From Entomomonas asaccharolytica (lineage in GTDB: Bacteria > Pseudomonadota > Gammaproteobacteria > Pseudomonadales > Pseudomonadaceae): a stretch of DNA of 64,000 nucleotides. Both the position numbers and the translations under genes were made by a program. The notes beneath the pieces were generated by a model. That model was given only the letters and a program-made list of their open reading frames with translations, did not search any database and had not been told where the DNA came from. Of this stretch, positions 1 through 8,732 are shown one piece after another (positions within the stretch are counted from its first letter, which is position 1; each line of letters begins with the position of its first letter). Location of the stretch: positions 1,379,673 to 1,443,672 of the forward strand of contig NZ_CP067393.1 of NCBI RefSeq assembly GCF_016653615.1, in the 5' to 3' direction.

Positions 1-836
1 ACTCAGAAGTGGCAGCAGCAGTAGGTAACTCCATGTTTGCCGACTTAGTATCAATGGCAGGGTGGATTTACAAACATGGTTTAAATGAAGGCTTACCAGG
101 GCAAGCAACCAATAAAAAAACACCTATTAATATTCATGCAGATGAATTTAACGAATTAATGGGCGATGAATTTATACCCTTAATCAATAAGGGGGGTGGT
201 GCAGGTATTCAAGTGACTGCCTATACACAGACACTAAGTGATATTGAAGCACGTATAGGTAATGCTGCAAAGGCAGGGCAAGTAATAGGTAACTTTAATA
301 ACTTACAAATGCTTAGAGTACGTGAACCTAAAACAGGAGAACTACTCACCAACCAACTGCCTAAAGTTAATATCCTAACCAATACATTAGTATCTGGTGC
401 AACGGATGTGGCTGATCCAACAGCCAACACACAGTTCACATCATCCTCTCAAGATCGGGTAAGTCAAACCAGTGTACCTATGTTAGAACCTGCCATTATG
501 ACCAAACTACCTAAAGGTCAAATGTTCTCTTTACAAGAAGGTGGACAGCTTTGGAAAGTTAGAATGCCATTACCTAAACCAGATCCAGATGACATTCTGC
601 CTGATCGTTTACAAGACCTTGTTAACGACATGCGAAAGAACTACAACGCTAATGCAGGGGAGTGGTGGAAGTCCTCTATCAGTGCACCTTCTAGTATTGA
701 AGGCTTTGAAGATTTACTTAAATCATACAGTACACCACCTTCAGTAATAGATGATGGTATAGATGATGAGCTTATGTTTTTTGGTAGTCAAATGACTGAA
801 CAATCTTATGAAGCAACTGCTGACTTGCAAGACTAA
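1..836 (+). CDS. traD: Conjugative coupling protein TraD, C-terminal part (5' end cut off)
   Basis: The reading frame is open from the first bases (frame starting at base 3), so the true start lies upstream of the window; only about 277 C-terminal residues are visible. TraD is the hexameric VirD4/TraG-family ATPase that brings the relaxosome to the mating pore at the inner membrane. The stretch with NIHADEFNELMGDEFIPLINKG followed by GIQVTAYTQTLSDIEAR matches the region after Walker B in SXT/PFGI-type TraD: an acidic D-E pair, then the conserved glutamine of the T-Q motif. Walker A is outside the window. An acidic tail follows. It is the first gene of the transfer block, about 10 bases before the next start. 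Confidence 0.88.
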   Translation, partial: SEVAAAVGNSMFADLVSMAGWIYKHGLNEGLPGQATNKKTPINIHADEFNELMGDEFIPLINKGGGAGIQVTAYTQTLSDIEARIGNAAKAGQVIGNFNNLQMLRVREPKTGELLTNQLPKVNILTNTLVSGATDVADPTANTQFTSSSQDRVSQTSVPMLEPAIMTKLPKGQMFSLQEGGQLWKVRMPLPKPDPDDILPDRLQDLVNDMRKNYNANAGEWWKSSISAPSSIEGFEDLLKSYSTPPSVIDDGIDDELMFFGSQMTEQSYEATADLQD

Positions 837-846
837 GGACAACATA

Positions 847-1131
847 ATGCAAATGGCCGAATGCAACCACAGCAAAACGATTATTAACTCTATTCAAGTA
901 CATAGTTTAGAAGTTGATAAAATTGCTTCAGATTACCTAAAAACACTGCTCAATAAACTCTTATTTCATTCTGACACAGAAGAAAGCTTAATCAAACAAC
1001 TCATAGAGCTAGGATTAAAGCCAACAGTACTTGAAGAAGTAAGTATTGCAACAAAGGCCCTTATGATAGACGACCCTGATGTAGGTAAAGCAGTTCTCTA
1101 TCTTAATGAAATCACTGTTAGCATACATTAG
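847..1131 (+). CDS. Small conserved ICE protein, unknown function
   Basis: A 94-residue soluble protein starting at an ATG preceded by AAGGA, ten bases after traD stops; a longer reading frame overlapping traD lacks a ribosome site. The sequence is predicted mostly helical (EVDKIASDYLKTLLNKLL), with two Cys in the first 40 residues and no signal peptide or membrane segment. Its place between traD and the TIGR03747-type gene suggests a transfer accessory role, but I do not recognise a family. It is probably translated from the same transcript as traD. Confidence 0.6.
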   Translation: MQMAECNHSKTIINSIQVHSLEVDKIASDYLKTLLNKLLFHSDTEESLIKQLIELGLKPTVLEEVSIATKALMIDDPDVGKAVLYLNEITVSIH

Positions 1132-1139
1132 GAAAAAAT

Positions 1140-1862
1140 ATGAGTAGCACAGTATCTGAAGCACAAAGAATACAAGCTAAACCCAAAGGTTTTATTGGAA
1201 AAACAATCAACTTACCCTTTGCAATATTAGGACTACTGCTAGTCTCATTATTACTCTCCATTGTCTTTGAATGGATCGGTATATTCTTCTTTTGGAGTGA
1301 AGAGGGTTGGCATCATAGTCAAATGATGTTTAATACAGAATTAGGATGGTTGAATGATAACTTTAAGCAATCATTGGTAGTGAGTGAACCAGGCTCTACA
1401 ATTGTTTGGCTATTAGAATTAATTTATGAATGGTTATTTGTTAAAACAGGATTTGTAGATTTTACCTCTAGTGCAAGGGTTAGCAGTCAACAAGGCAATG
1501 ATGTAGCGACAATCTATATTCTGATTGAAGACTACTTAGTTGCCATTATTTATGTCACCTTAACCTTTATTGTAAGGGTAATGGTATTAGTTCTATCAAT
1601 CCCTTTATTTATGATGGCCATGTTAACAGGCTTTACTGAAGGACTAGTAAGGCGTGATTTAAGACGTTTTGGAGCAGGGCGAGAATCAAGTTTTATCTAT
1701 CATAGAGCTAAACGATTGATTACCCCCTTATTGATAGCACCTTGGTTCATTTACTTATCCTGTCCAGTATCTGTCAATCCTGTATGGGTGTTAATACCCT
1801 GTGCCATTGCATTAGGTATTGCAGTTACAGTGACTGCTGCTACCTTTAAAAAATACCTTTAA
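1140..1862 (+). CDS. ICE membrane protein, TIGR03747 family
   Basis: A 240-residue polytopic inner-membrane protein. Hydrophobic segments are visible near residues 23-48, 130-165 and 193-235, and the central basic stretch RRDLRRFGAGRESSFIYHRAKR before the last membrane pair is the signature of the TIGR03747 family. Genes of this family follow traD directly in PFGI-1-type ICEs and are part of the conjugation module; the exact role is not known. The start is 9 bases after the previous stop, so co-transcription with traD is likely. Confidence 0.85.
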   Translation: MSSTVSEAQRIQAKPKGFIGKTINLPFAILGLLLVSLLLSIVFEWIGIFFFWSEEGWHHSQMMFNTELGWLNDNFKQSLVVSEPGSTIVWLLELIYEWLFVKTGFVDFTSSARVSSQQGNDVATIYILIEDYLVAIIYVTLTFIVRVMVLVLSIPLFMMAMLTGFTEGLVRRDLRRFGAGRESSFIYHRAKRLITPLLIAPWFIYLSCPVSVNPVWVLIPCAIALGIAVTVTAATFKKYL

Positions 1863-1885
1863 TTTATCTTACTTCAGGAGTTACT

Positions 1886-2173
1886 ATGCAACGTTACCGA
1901 CATACCACTAGTTATTTTAAGATTCCTCATGTAGTAAATAAAACAGGCCTATTATTTAAAAAGCAAGAACAACCTAAAGAACCTGATGATAAATTAATAT
2001 TATCAGAGCTTGAAGCGCATGTGAATCAATATGAAAAGCAAGGGTATGAACTTATCAATACCCAAGCTGTTTTAAAGGCAGTTGAAATGCAAGTAACAGA
2101 ACAATCTATCACCAGAGGCACAGCCTATAATCTGACTGATGGCATTATATTGTTTTGGAAAAGAGCTATTTAG
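1886..2173 (+). CDS. Hypothetical protein in tra cargo gap
   Basis: A 95-residue basic soluble protein starting behind a good ribosome site (CAGGAG). It contains a helical segment with alternating charges (SELEAHVNQYEKQGYELINTQAVLKAVEMQV). No family is recognised. It closes the rightward traD operon: a 17-base palindrome follows its stop, and the next two genes read the other way. The position between the TIGR03747 and RAQPRD genes is not part of the core order, so it is probably element-specific cargo or a minor accessory gene. Confidence 0.55.
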   Translation: MQRYRHTTSYFKIPHVVNKTGLLFKKQEQPKEPDDKLILSELEAHVNQYEKQGYELINTQAVLKAVEMQVTEQSITRGTAYNLTDGIILFWKRAI

Positions 2174-2175
2174 TC

Positions 2176-2192
2176 TGTTAACACTGTTAACA
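2176..2192. promoter_or_regulatory. 17-bp palindrome TGTTAACA-C-TGTTAACA
   Basis: A perfect inverted repeat of the self-complementary octamer TGTTAACA around one base, 3 bases after the stop at 2173. The same 17-mer with G in the centre occurs at 3766-3782 and 20599-20615. Three copies in one ICE suggest a dimeric regulator or partition-type site; the protein is unknown. Confidence 0.45.
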
Positions 2193-2244
2193 GTAAATAT
2201 ATAAAAAAGGTATTACCAAAATAAGTAATACCCCTTAAAAATAG

Positions 2245-2457
2245 TTATTTTTTCTTTTCAAATTGATTTTTATTCCTGCTAATAGCTGAAGATACTTCAT
2301 CTTGGGTTAATTTTCTTTTGTTAGTATCTTTTCTAGTCTGTTTACCAATTTCTTGAAGCTTCTCACGATTAGCTTCGGTCTGTCTGAGTTCATGTTTTTT
2401 AAGTTGATAATTTAATTCGTGGTCTTCTTGAAAGTTAACAAATTTGTTGTCGGTCAT
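2245..2457 (-). CDS. Small highly charged hypothetical protein
   Basis: A 70-residue leftward gene rich in Lys, Glu and Gln (LKKHELRQTEANREKLQEIGKQ), predicted almost entirely helical or coiled-coil, with no membrane segment. The ribosome site (AGGAGTTGGAAAAATG in mRNA sense) supports the start. Together with the next leftward gene it forms a small inverted cargo block inside the rightward tra module. No family recognised; convergent with the gene ending at 2173. Confidence 0.5.
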   Translation of the reverse strand: MTDNKFVNFQEDHELNYQLKKHELRQTEANREKLQEIGKQTRKDTNKRKLTQDEVSSAISRNKNQFEKKK

Positions 2458-2584
2458 TTTTCCAACTCCTATATTACTTTAAAAAATAAATATAGGGATA
2501 AAAGAATGGCTTTCAAGTATGGTTTTGCTTTATAAAAACTAATTGGTGATCCAAGTCATCAATTGTATTTTTTACAATAACTAC

Positions 2585-3841
2585 TTAGTTCTCTTTGGCA
2601 TTATGTTTTTGATCATCATTAGAAGTTTCTACATAAATAATAGCTATATCTGAGTCTTTAAAGGTAATGCAGTTTTTAAGTCTCGTATTTTTTGTTAATT
2701 TGTGTGGTGGGAAAGGTTTTTTACATAGCACACGATTATTTCCAAGAAAGTATTGAGTGTAAGCAGGGAAGATATTACTTTCTAAGAACTTAGCTTTTAT
2801 TTTAGTTTCATCATTAACTTCATCTTTATCATAATTATCAGTTGTTAATAGCTTTGTTAAAATTGCTTTTTTATAACTGTCATTAATTAATAAAAAATGT
2901 TGTTCTTGATCGTTATAAATGCCTGAATTTTTTAAAATAATAGTTTTATAGGCTAATGGAGAAACGATCAGGCTCAATATGGCTAGTATTACTATAATGA
3001 CAAGAATTTTTGTAATGATACTAGCAGCCTTATGATTAGAGCTTTTAAGTGCAAGATAAACACAGCCAGGGATATATCCTAATATTGAAGTAATAATAAT
3101 AGAAATTCTTACGGGCTTACTTTCTAAGGAGTCTACAAAAAAATTATTTAAACTTGCGAAGTTTGGAATTGGTAGTATGGTGGCAATAAAGATAAAAACG
3201 ATGATGAATAAAAATTCAATTTTATTCTTTTTTGTTAGACTGTGATAAATGGAAAGCCAGATAGTAGTGTATGGTTTAAAATTACTAGGAATAAATAGTA
3301 CACCTATTAAGATTAGAGCTACTATGCAAAGGATTTCCTCGACAGAAAGAGTTTTAGTAAACTCCCAAGATGACCAAAAATAAATAATAAATGCTAAAGG
3401 GGTAAGAAAATAAGCCATTATAAGTGAAGTGGGAATTTTATTTTCGTTATAGTTAGTGGTTACTAGCATTGTAGCTATTATAGTAGGGGTAAAAACAAGA
3501 ACACAGAATGTAAAAGCAAAGATAAATGCAACCAAAACAATACTAAGTAAGCTACTAAATGAAGCCAGAGAAGAGTTATATAGATCAATTGCATCCAATT
3601 TTTGCAATAAATCAAAAATAATTAAAGCAATTATAAAACTAAAAAAACTTGTTAAAAGTGTTAAGGATTGTAGAAAAAAACCTGCCCAATTGTAGAGAGT
3701 TTGACTTAATGAAGAAGGAAAGATTTGTTTCTCATACTTCTTATTAGACACAATATCTATTTTGTTGTTAACAGTGTTAACATGTTGGTTATTTTGTGTT
3801 ACTGGTGGTTCAAGCTTATTGTTGTTATTAACGTCTGTCAT
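2585..3841 (-). CDS. Polytopic membrane protein, unknown cargo
   Basis: A 418-residue protein with a hydrophilic Asn-rich N-terminus (about 45 residues) and roughly eight hydrophobic segments between residues 50 and 310, ending in a soluble tail of about 100 residues containing three Cys. The ATG at 3841 has AAGG eight bases upstream; a TTG six bases earlier is less likely. It is encoded opposite to the tra genes and is locally very AT-rich, which fits acquired cargo. The C-terminal domain could be periplasmic. Function unknown; surface exclusion or phage defence would be guesses. Confidence 0.6.
   Translation of the reverse strand: MTDVNNNNKLEPPVTQNNQHVNTVNNKIDIVSNKKYEKQIFPSSLSQTLYNWAGFFLQSLTLLTSFFSFIIALIIFDLLQKLDAIDLYNSSLASFSSLLSIVLVAFIFAFTFCVLVFTPTIIATMLVTTNYNENKIPTSLIMAYFLTPLAFIIYFWSSWEFTKTLSVEEILCIVALILIGVLFIPSNFKPYTTIWLSIYHSLTKKNKIEFLFIIVFIFIATILPIPNFASLNNFFVDSLESKPVRISIIITSILGYIPGCVYLALKSSNHKAASIITKILVIIVILAILSLIVSPLAYKTIILKNSGIYNDQEQHFLLINDSYKKAILTKLLTTDNYDKDEVNDETKIKAKFLESNIFPAYTQYFLGNNRVLCKKPFPPHKLTKNTRLKNCITFKDSDIAIIYVETSNDDQKHNAKEN
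3766..3782. promoter_or_regulatory. 17-bp palindrome TGTTAACA-G-TGTTAACA, copy 2
   Basis: Same palindrome as at 2176 and 20599 but inside the N-terminal coding region of the leftward membrane-protein gene. It could act as an operator near that gene's start. Confidence 0.35.
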
Positions 3842-3962
3842 TAACAAAATCCTTGTATATAAGTCATGTCTTAAATAATTAACCTATTAATATAGCTGAC
3901 TGTAGCTACTTTGTAAAAAACATAACTGCATAATAAATTCCCTGTTTGAAATCTACCCTCAA

Positions 3963-4000
3963 TTAATAGGTTTTAGCCTATTTCTATTTAACTGCATAAT
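3963..4000 (+). promoter_or_regulatory. Shared tra-unit promoter/operator motif, site 1
   Basis: Contains ATTTCTATTTAA (3980-3991) preceded by a local inverted repeat AATAGG...CCTATT and followed by a possible -10 CATAAT. The same 12-mer, in a similar AT-rich context, lies before the operon at 13463 and before traI. It is about 70 bases upstream of the RAQPRD gene. Confidence 0.55.
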
Positions 4001-4061
4001 TTAAGTCCATTTTTTAGGAAGCTTATTAAACGCTAAAACATCATTGTATGGAGTTTGTTTA

Positions 4062-4379
4062 ATGAGCATTTTTTGTCGTCAATTAGTAGTTATTGTTTTT
4101 AGTTTATTAGCATTTAATGTAATGGCTAGTTCTGCTTATGAGCGTGAGCAATTACGTTTAATTTTAATTCAACTAGATAATGCAGAAGTTTTGGCAAAGC
4201 AAAGTAATGCCAATAAATCTACATCTGTTAATGATCGTTTTAGTTTCGATTACCAACAATTCAACAAAGACATACAAGCTATTCGCCAAGGTATTTTGAA
4301 TTACCTTGATCCTTCTCGTGCACAACCAAGAGAGCTTTACGAATTAAGCACAGATTATCGTGCTGATAGTAAGGAGTAA
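4062..4379 (+). CDS. RAQPRD family ICE protein
   Basis: A 105-residue exported protein. The N-terminus (RQLVVIVFSLLAFNVMASS) is a Sec signal peptide. Near the C-terminus is the diagnostic motif, here RAQPRE instead of the family's usual RAQPRD. The start at 4062 has GGAG eight bases upstream; an earlier in-frame start at 4044 lacks a site. This family opens the second tra block in PFGI-1-type ICEs and is thought to act in the periplasm during mating-pore assembly. It overlaps closely with the following gene (4-base gap), indicating one operon through 11.6 kb. Confidence 0.85.
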   Translation: MSIFCRQLVVIVFSLLAFNVMASSAYEREQLRLILIQLDNAEVLAKQSNANKSTSVNDRFSFDYQQFNKDIQAIRQGILNYLDPSRAQPRELYELSTDYRADSKE

Positions 4380-4382
4380 CTC

Positions 4383-4613
4383 ATGAATGAAGCACAAAAA
4401 GCAGCTTTCACAAGTTCTTCAGGAATGGCCATCGATAAATTAGGACTACTTTGTCTTAGTTTTGTTTGTGCGATGGCTTTTATATGGGCGGCTTGGACCG
4501 TAGTAACGCTTTATCGAGGATGGGCTGCTGGCAATGTACCGCTAGGTAAATTGATGGGTGGAATGGTGCGTATGGCTTTTACGTTGGGAATCTTATTTTA
4601 CGTTGTGCTTTAA
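4383..4613 (+). CDS. TIGR03758 family ICE membrane protein
   Basis: A 76-residue protein with two membrane helices (about residues 18-42 and 56-76) separated by a short basic loop containing YRGWAAGNVPLGKL. The size, topology and position between RAQPRD and TIGR03745 genes identify the TIGR03758 family. It resembles small VirB2/TrbC-like pilin subunits in topology, but the pilin role is inference. Confidence 0.82.
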   Translation: MNEAQKAAFTSSSGMAIDKLGLLCLSFVCAMAFIWAAWTVVTLYRGWAAGNVPLGKLMGGMVRMAFTLGILFYVVL

Positions 4614-4636
4614 AGCTTAAGAAATGGAGATATACG

Positions 4637-4990
4637 ATGCTAAAACGATTAAAAACAACTTGGCGTGAACATATTGCACTATTTATGTGTGCATTAGCCA
4701 CTGCTCAGGCAAAGGCTGCTTTACCCCAAGCGCAAAGTCCAAATGATTCAGGAGGGTTGCTAGATCAAATATTTGAATGGCTAAAAGCCAGTGCCAATAT
4801 TTTAGGGATCGGTATCTGTGTCATTGCTTTTATTGCAGTGGCTTATTGGTCTGTAGTGGTATTTGGTGAAGTTCAAAAAGGCAAGAAAACATGGGGTGAT
4901 TTAGCTATCTGCGTCATTATCGGTGCAATCATTATTGTTATTGCTATTTGGCTACTTAACCAAGCCAATGATGCAGCTTCCAGTCGTTAA
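4637..4990 (+). CDS. TIGR03745 family ICE membrane protein, pilin-like
   Basis: A 117-residue protein with a basic N-terminus, a cleavable signal ending near AQAKA-ALPQ, and two further membrane helices (ANILGIGICVIAFIAVAYW and the C-terminal ICVIIGAIIIVIAIWLL). This is VirB2/TraA-like architecture and the TIGR03745 family occupies exactly this slot. It is a plausible mating-pilus subunit. A ribosome site (GGAGA) precedes the ATG; the gap to the next gene is 9 bases. Confidence 0.82.
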   Translation: MLKRLKTTWREHIALFMCALATAQAKAALPQAQSPNDSGGLLDQIFEWLKASANILGIGICVIAFIAVAYWSVVVFGEVQKGKKTWGDLAICVIIGAIIIVIAIWLLNQANDAASSR

Positions 4991-4999
4991 GGTAAAACA

Positions 5000-5425
5000 A
5001 TGGATGATTTCAGTAACAAAGAAGGTACTGTTACATTCTTACCTGAAAATCTAAATAGGTTCCCCGTAGTAATGCGGGGACTTACTTCAGATGAAGTAAT
5101 AGCCACCTTTGTGATAGGTATTGTGATAGGGCTAGTAGCAGGGATTATTACCTTTTTAATGTTTGGTAAACCTGCATTGATTCCAACTGTTATGTTTGTG
5201 ATCACAGGGTTTATTTTAATGTCTACCTCAAGCTTATTAAGACGATTAAAACGTAATAAACCAGATACATGGTTTTACCGTAAGGTTCAATGGGTAATAC
5301 AGTACAAACTAGGGTTTAAGTTTGGTAAACCATTAATTACTCGTTCGGGTCATTGGACAATTAGACGTAGTGAACCATCACGAACAAAACTTCTTCAAAA
5401 AATAAGTGGGCAAACGAATGAGTAG
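5000..5425 (+). CDS. TIGR03750 family conjugal transfer protein (VirB3/TraL-like)
   Basis: A 141-residue inner-membrane protein: a soluble N-terminus containing TFLPENLNRFPVVMRGLT, two adjacent membrane helices (about residues 33-55 and 60-78), and a basic cytoplasmic C-terminus. This is the topology of the VirB3/TraL subunits that dock VirB4 at the membrane, and TIGR03750 is the type G equivalent by position. It overlaps the next gene by 8 bases, indicating translational coupling. Confidence 0.82.
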   Translation: MDDFSNKEGTVTFLPENLNRFPVVMRGLTSDEVIATFVIGIVIGLVAGIITFLMFGKPALIPTVMFVITGFILMSTSSLLRRLKRNKPDTWFYRKVQWVIQYKLGFKFGKPLITRSGHWTIRRSEPSRTKLLQKISGQTNE

Positions 5426-6056
5426 GTATAAGAATTTTGCTGACGCACAGAAAGCACACATTTTAACACTAAGAATTATAGTCATAGGCTTAATAGCTAT
5501 CTGTCTCTATTTTGGCTATGGATGGAGTAAAGCTCCTGAAAAACTAACTGTACATGTTCCTCCTGACTTAAGGGCAGGGAGTACAAGATTATGGTGGGAT
5601 ATTCCACCAGAAAATATTTATAGCTTTGCCCTGTATCTATTTACCCAAATAAACCGTTGGCCTACTAATGGTGAAACGGATTACAAAAAAAATATCAATG
5701 CTTATCAAGCTTATCTAACAAGTAGCTGTAAAGCGATCTTAGAAGATGACTTTCAAAAAAGAAGCTATGCAGGGGAACTGCGTAATCGTGTTCGTGGTGT
5801 ATATGAAATCTTAGGTCGTAGTTACGCTGAAGATCCTACCTTAAGAGTGAAACAACTGGATAAAAATACGTGGCGAGTCAACCTAGACCTTAATGCTGAT
5901 GAATACTACATGTCAGAACCAGTTAAAAGAGCCGTAGCACGTTATCCATTACGGGTGCTGAGATTTGATGCAGATCCTGAGCATAATCCATTTGGGCTTG
6001 TACTCGATTGTTTTGACTCAACTCCACAGAAACTAGAGATACCAGAGGGGAAATAA
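5418..6056 (+). CDS. TIGR03746 (PFL_4703) family ICE protein, TraE/VirB8-like
   Basis: A 212-residue bitopic inner-membrane protein. One helix near residues 21-38 (LRIIVIGLIAICLYFGYGW) is followed by a periplasmic domain rich in aromatics (TRLWWDIPPENIYSFALYL). The family sits in the slot of TraE/VirB8-type scaffold proteins; that functional assignment is by position and topology. The ATG at 5418 lies within the end of the previous gene, and I prefer it to an upstream GTG. Confidence 0.8.
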   Translation: MSRYKNFADAQKAHILTLRIIVIGLIAICLYFGYGWSKAPEKLTVHVPPDLRAGSTRLWWDIPPENIYSFALYLFTQINRWPTNGETDYKKNINAYQAYLTSSCKAILEDDFQKRSYAGELRNRVRGVYEILGRSYAEDPTLRVKQLDKNTWRVNLDLNADEYYMSEPVKRAVARYPLRVLRFDADPEHNPFGLVLDCFDSTPQKLEIPEGK

Positions 6057-6059
6057 ACC

Positions 6060-6887
6060 ATGATCAACTTTTTTAAACAATGGCTATTAGTCAGTATGCT
6101 CCTGATTGTCTCTTTCTCAGCTTCAGCAGTAGAAATACTAAAATGGCAACGACTACCACTTGCTGTTCCCTTAGTGTTAAATCAAGAGCGTGTGATCTTT
6201 ATTGATAAAAATGTTCGTGTAGGAATGGATGCTTCATTAAGAAGTAAACTACGTGTGCAATCCACTGGGGGTGCATTATACCTACTAGCTACTGAACAAA
6301 TAATGCCTTCACGCCTACAAGTACAAGTAGTGGAAACGGGAGAAATTATTATTATTGATGTGGCTACGATCAATGGTGAAAATGCCTTAGAACCCGTTAA
6401 AATCATCGATGAAAAAGACGCTCAGCTTAATTTAACTACTGAAGAACAGGTAGCACATAATCAACAAGTTACTGAGTCACTTAAAATACCTGCACCTATA
6501 GCATTAACACGCTATGCTGCTCAATCACTGTATACACCCTTACGCACCATAGAACCTTTAGCAGGGGTTAGTCGAGTTCCTGTCAAAGTTACCCATGCTC
6601 AACTAAAGACCCTAATGCCTACCTATCCAATAGAAGCTAAAGCTTTAGTGGCTTGGCGTTTAGGTGATTACTATGTGACAGCGATAAAGCTCACTAATAA
6701 AGGATTTAATCGTATTGATTTAGACCCACGCAAGTTACAGGGTAATTTCTATGCAGCTACTTTTCAACATACCTATTTAGGTGAAATCAAGACCGCAGAA
6801 GATACCACCACACTTTACCTAGTCACTCGTGGTGCTAGCCTTGAGAAATTCCTCTTTACCGCTATTGTGATTGAGGAGAAAGCTTAA
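6060..6887 (+). CDS. TIGR03749 family ICE protein, TraK/VirB9-like
   Basis: A 275-residue exported protein with a signal peptide (LLVSMLLIVSFSASAVE) and a predicted beta-rich periplasmic body. In this family it occupies the place of the secretin-like TraK/VirB9 subunit of the outer-membrane core; this equivalence is inference. It starts 3 bases after the previous stop and its stop overlaps the start of the next gene (TAATG), so the core subunits are translationally linked. Confidence 0.8.
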   Translation: MINFFKQWLLVSMLLIVSFSASAVEILKWQRLPLAVPLVLNQERVIFIDKNVRVGMDASLRSKLRVQSTGGALYLLATEQIMPSRLQVQVVETGEIIIIDVATINGENALEPVKIIDEKDAQLNLTTEEQVAHNQQVTESLKIPAPIALTRYAAQSLYTPLRTIEPLAGVSRVPVKVTHAQLKTLMPTYPIEAKALVAWRLGDYYVTAIKLTNKGFNRIDLDPRKLQGNFYAATFQHTYLGEIKTAEDTTTLYLVTRGASLEKFLFTAIVIEEKA

Positions 6888-8365
6888 TGAAAAGTAATAC
6901 ACTACTGAAAGTCATTGTAGTAGGCGTAGTGGCATTTATTGCTGTATTAATTTTTGGCACTAGCTCCTCTAAAAATACCAATAACAACCATGATCCAAGC
7001 TTAGAACTTACTGCTGAAGAGGCACGTGCCTTGGGTATTGAAGGTGATACAGCAAAAGATACGCTAGCTACCTTATTAGGCCAAATGAAAGCTACTCGTA
7101 GTGAAATCAAAGATGTTAAAGACAAAAATGACAACCTACTGAAGGAAAATGCACGTCTAAAAGAACGTGAGGAAATCTTTGATCAACAAATTCGTAAAGC
7201 AGTCAGTGATGCCACTTTAAATGCTCGTAAAGAAATTGAAAAAGCACAAGAAGCTGCCAATAAAAACTTTGATAATAAAACCAAAGGAATTATGGATAAA
7301 TTCAATTTTTTACAAGGTAAGATTGGTGATCTAAACAACACGCAACAGCAAGCATTACCTATTGGCGGATCTCAAGTAGAAGAAGAAACCATTGGTACTA
7401 TTTGGATAGAACCTAACGATGCACAAATAGTTGATCCAAGAGCTAGCCAAAAAAATACAGGGTTTGCCTTTCCTAATGCGTTTAGTAGTACAGTATCAGA
7501 AAAACAACAAAGCTTTAATGACAGCTTAGATCAAGTGAAAAAGCCACTTGAGCTACGCAAAGTACAGTATACCGATGCTGATCGTTTCAAAGACGAAAAG
7601 CCTATGTACACCATCGCCCAAAACTCCACCTTTATGGGTTCATTAGCAATGACCGCCTTAATTGGTCGAGTACCTGTTGATGGAACAGTTAATGATCCTT
7701 ATCCCTTCAAAGTACTGGTAGGTAAAGATAATTTAGCCGCCAATGGTTTCGACCTGCCTGAAGTAACAGGTGCAGTGATGTCAGGTACTGCTACAGGTGA
7801 TTGGACACTTTCTTGTGTAAGAGGACAAATAGAATCCATTACCTTTATTTTTGAAGATGGCACTATTCGTACAGTACCAGAACCTGAAAAAGTGTCACGT
7901 TCCAATGGTAGCAGTAACAACTCTTCTAACTCCAATACTAGCAAAATTAAAGGTGGATTAGGTTATATCTCAGATCCTATAGGTATCCCTTGTGTATCAG
8001 GTGAACGTAAATCCAACGCTAAAGAATACATAGGTACCCAATCATTAATTACTGCCGCAGGTGCAGGTCTCGCTTCCGTATTAAGTAAAGACGATAAAGG
8101 TAGCAATGGAGGTTATTACAGCAGTGGTAATAACAGCACCTCCAGTGATCGTAATGGCGCATTAAATACCATTCTTTCAGGTGGTGTAGAAGATGTTCGT
8201 AACTGGATAAACAAACTCTATGGTGAGGCCTTCGCAGCTATCTATGTAGCACCTCATGCAGAAATTGCAGTACATATAGACCAAGAAATAATGATTGATT
8301 ATGAACTTAATGGTAGAAAGGTAAGACACAATGAACAAATTATCAAAAATACTCATCTTGATTAG
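6887..8365 (+). CDS. TIGR03752 family ICE protein, TraB/VirB10-like
   Basis: A 492-residue protein with one N-terminal membrane helix (residues 5-24), a long coiled coil about residues 60-145 (KATRSEIKDVKDKNDNLLKEN), then a beta-rich C-terminal domain beginning near residue 235. This is the layout of TraB/VirB10 proteins, which span both membranes and open the outer-membrane pore. A Ser/Asn-rich low-complexity loop near residues 340-355 lies inside the C-terminal domain. The gene overlaps the downstream lipoprotein gene by 35 bases. Confidence 0.84.
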   Translation: MKSNTLLKVIVVGVVAFIAVLIFGTSSSKNTNNNHDPSLELTAEEARALGIEGDTAKDTLATLLGQMKATRSEIKDVKDKNDNLLKENARLKEREEIFDQQIRKAVSDATLNARKEIEKAQEAANKNFDNKTKGIMDKFNFLQGKIGDLNNTQQQALPIGGSQVEEETIGTIWIEPNDAQIVDPRASQKNTGFAFPNAFSSTVSEKQQSFNDSLDQVKKPLELRKVQYTDADRFKDEKPMYTIAQNSTFMGSLAMTALIGRVPVDGTVNDPYPFKVLVGKDNLAANGFDLPEVTGAVMSGTATGDWTLSCVRGQIESITFIFEDGTIRTVPEPEKVSRSNGSSNNSSNSNTSKIKGGLGYISDPIGIPCVSGERKSNAKEYIGTQSLITAAGAGLASVLSKDDKGSNGGYYSSGNNSTSSDRNGALNTILSGGVEDVRNWINKLYGEAFAAIYVAPHAEIAVHIDQEIMIDYELNGRKVRHNEQIIKNTHLD

Positions 8366-8732
8366 TTTAATAACAGCCTTAACAGGCTGTTACACCAGTA
8401 AAGATAAAATGTTTCCGAATGATGGTGTAACCATGCAAGAAATATTTAATAGTTCAGGTACCGCAGGGACTAACCAAAACTTACTAGATGCACGTTCTAC
8501 ATTAAGACGTGCTATGGATGTACCTCATGACTTACAAGAACCCTATAGTCGTACAGCCATTAATGAAATCAATAGCCAGTTTCAACGACTGCCTAACCCT
8601 GATTTAATCATGTATGTTTATCCCCATTTAGCAGGTGCTGAACAAGCTCCTATACCAGGATATTCAACGGTATTCCCCCTGTATACCAAAATACAATATG
8701 CACTACCTGGTGAGCGCACGGAGGACTATTGA
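8331..8732 (+). CDS. TIGR03751 family conjugal transfer lipoprotein
   Basis: A 133-residue lipoprotein. The N-terminus ends in the lipobox LTGC, so Cys20 should be acylated and the protein anchored to the outer membrane like VirB7/TraV. A ribosome site AAAGG supports the start, which lies inside the 3' end of the preceding gene. The stop overlaps the start of the VirB4-like ATPase gene (TGATG). Family identification rests on the lipobox, size and exact slot. Confidence 0.82.
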   Translation: MNKLSKILILISLITALTGCYTSKDKMFPNDGVTMQEIFNSSGTAGTNQNLLDARSTLRRAMDVPHDLQEPYSRTAINEINSQFQRLPNPDLIMYVYPHLAGAEQAPIPGYSTVFPLYTKIQYALPGERTEDY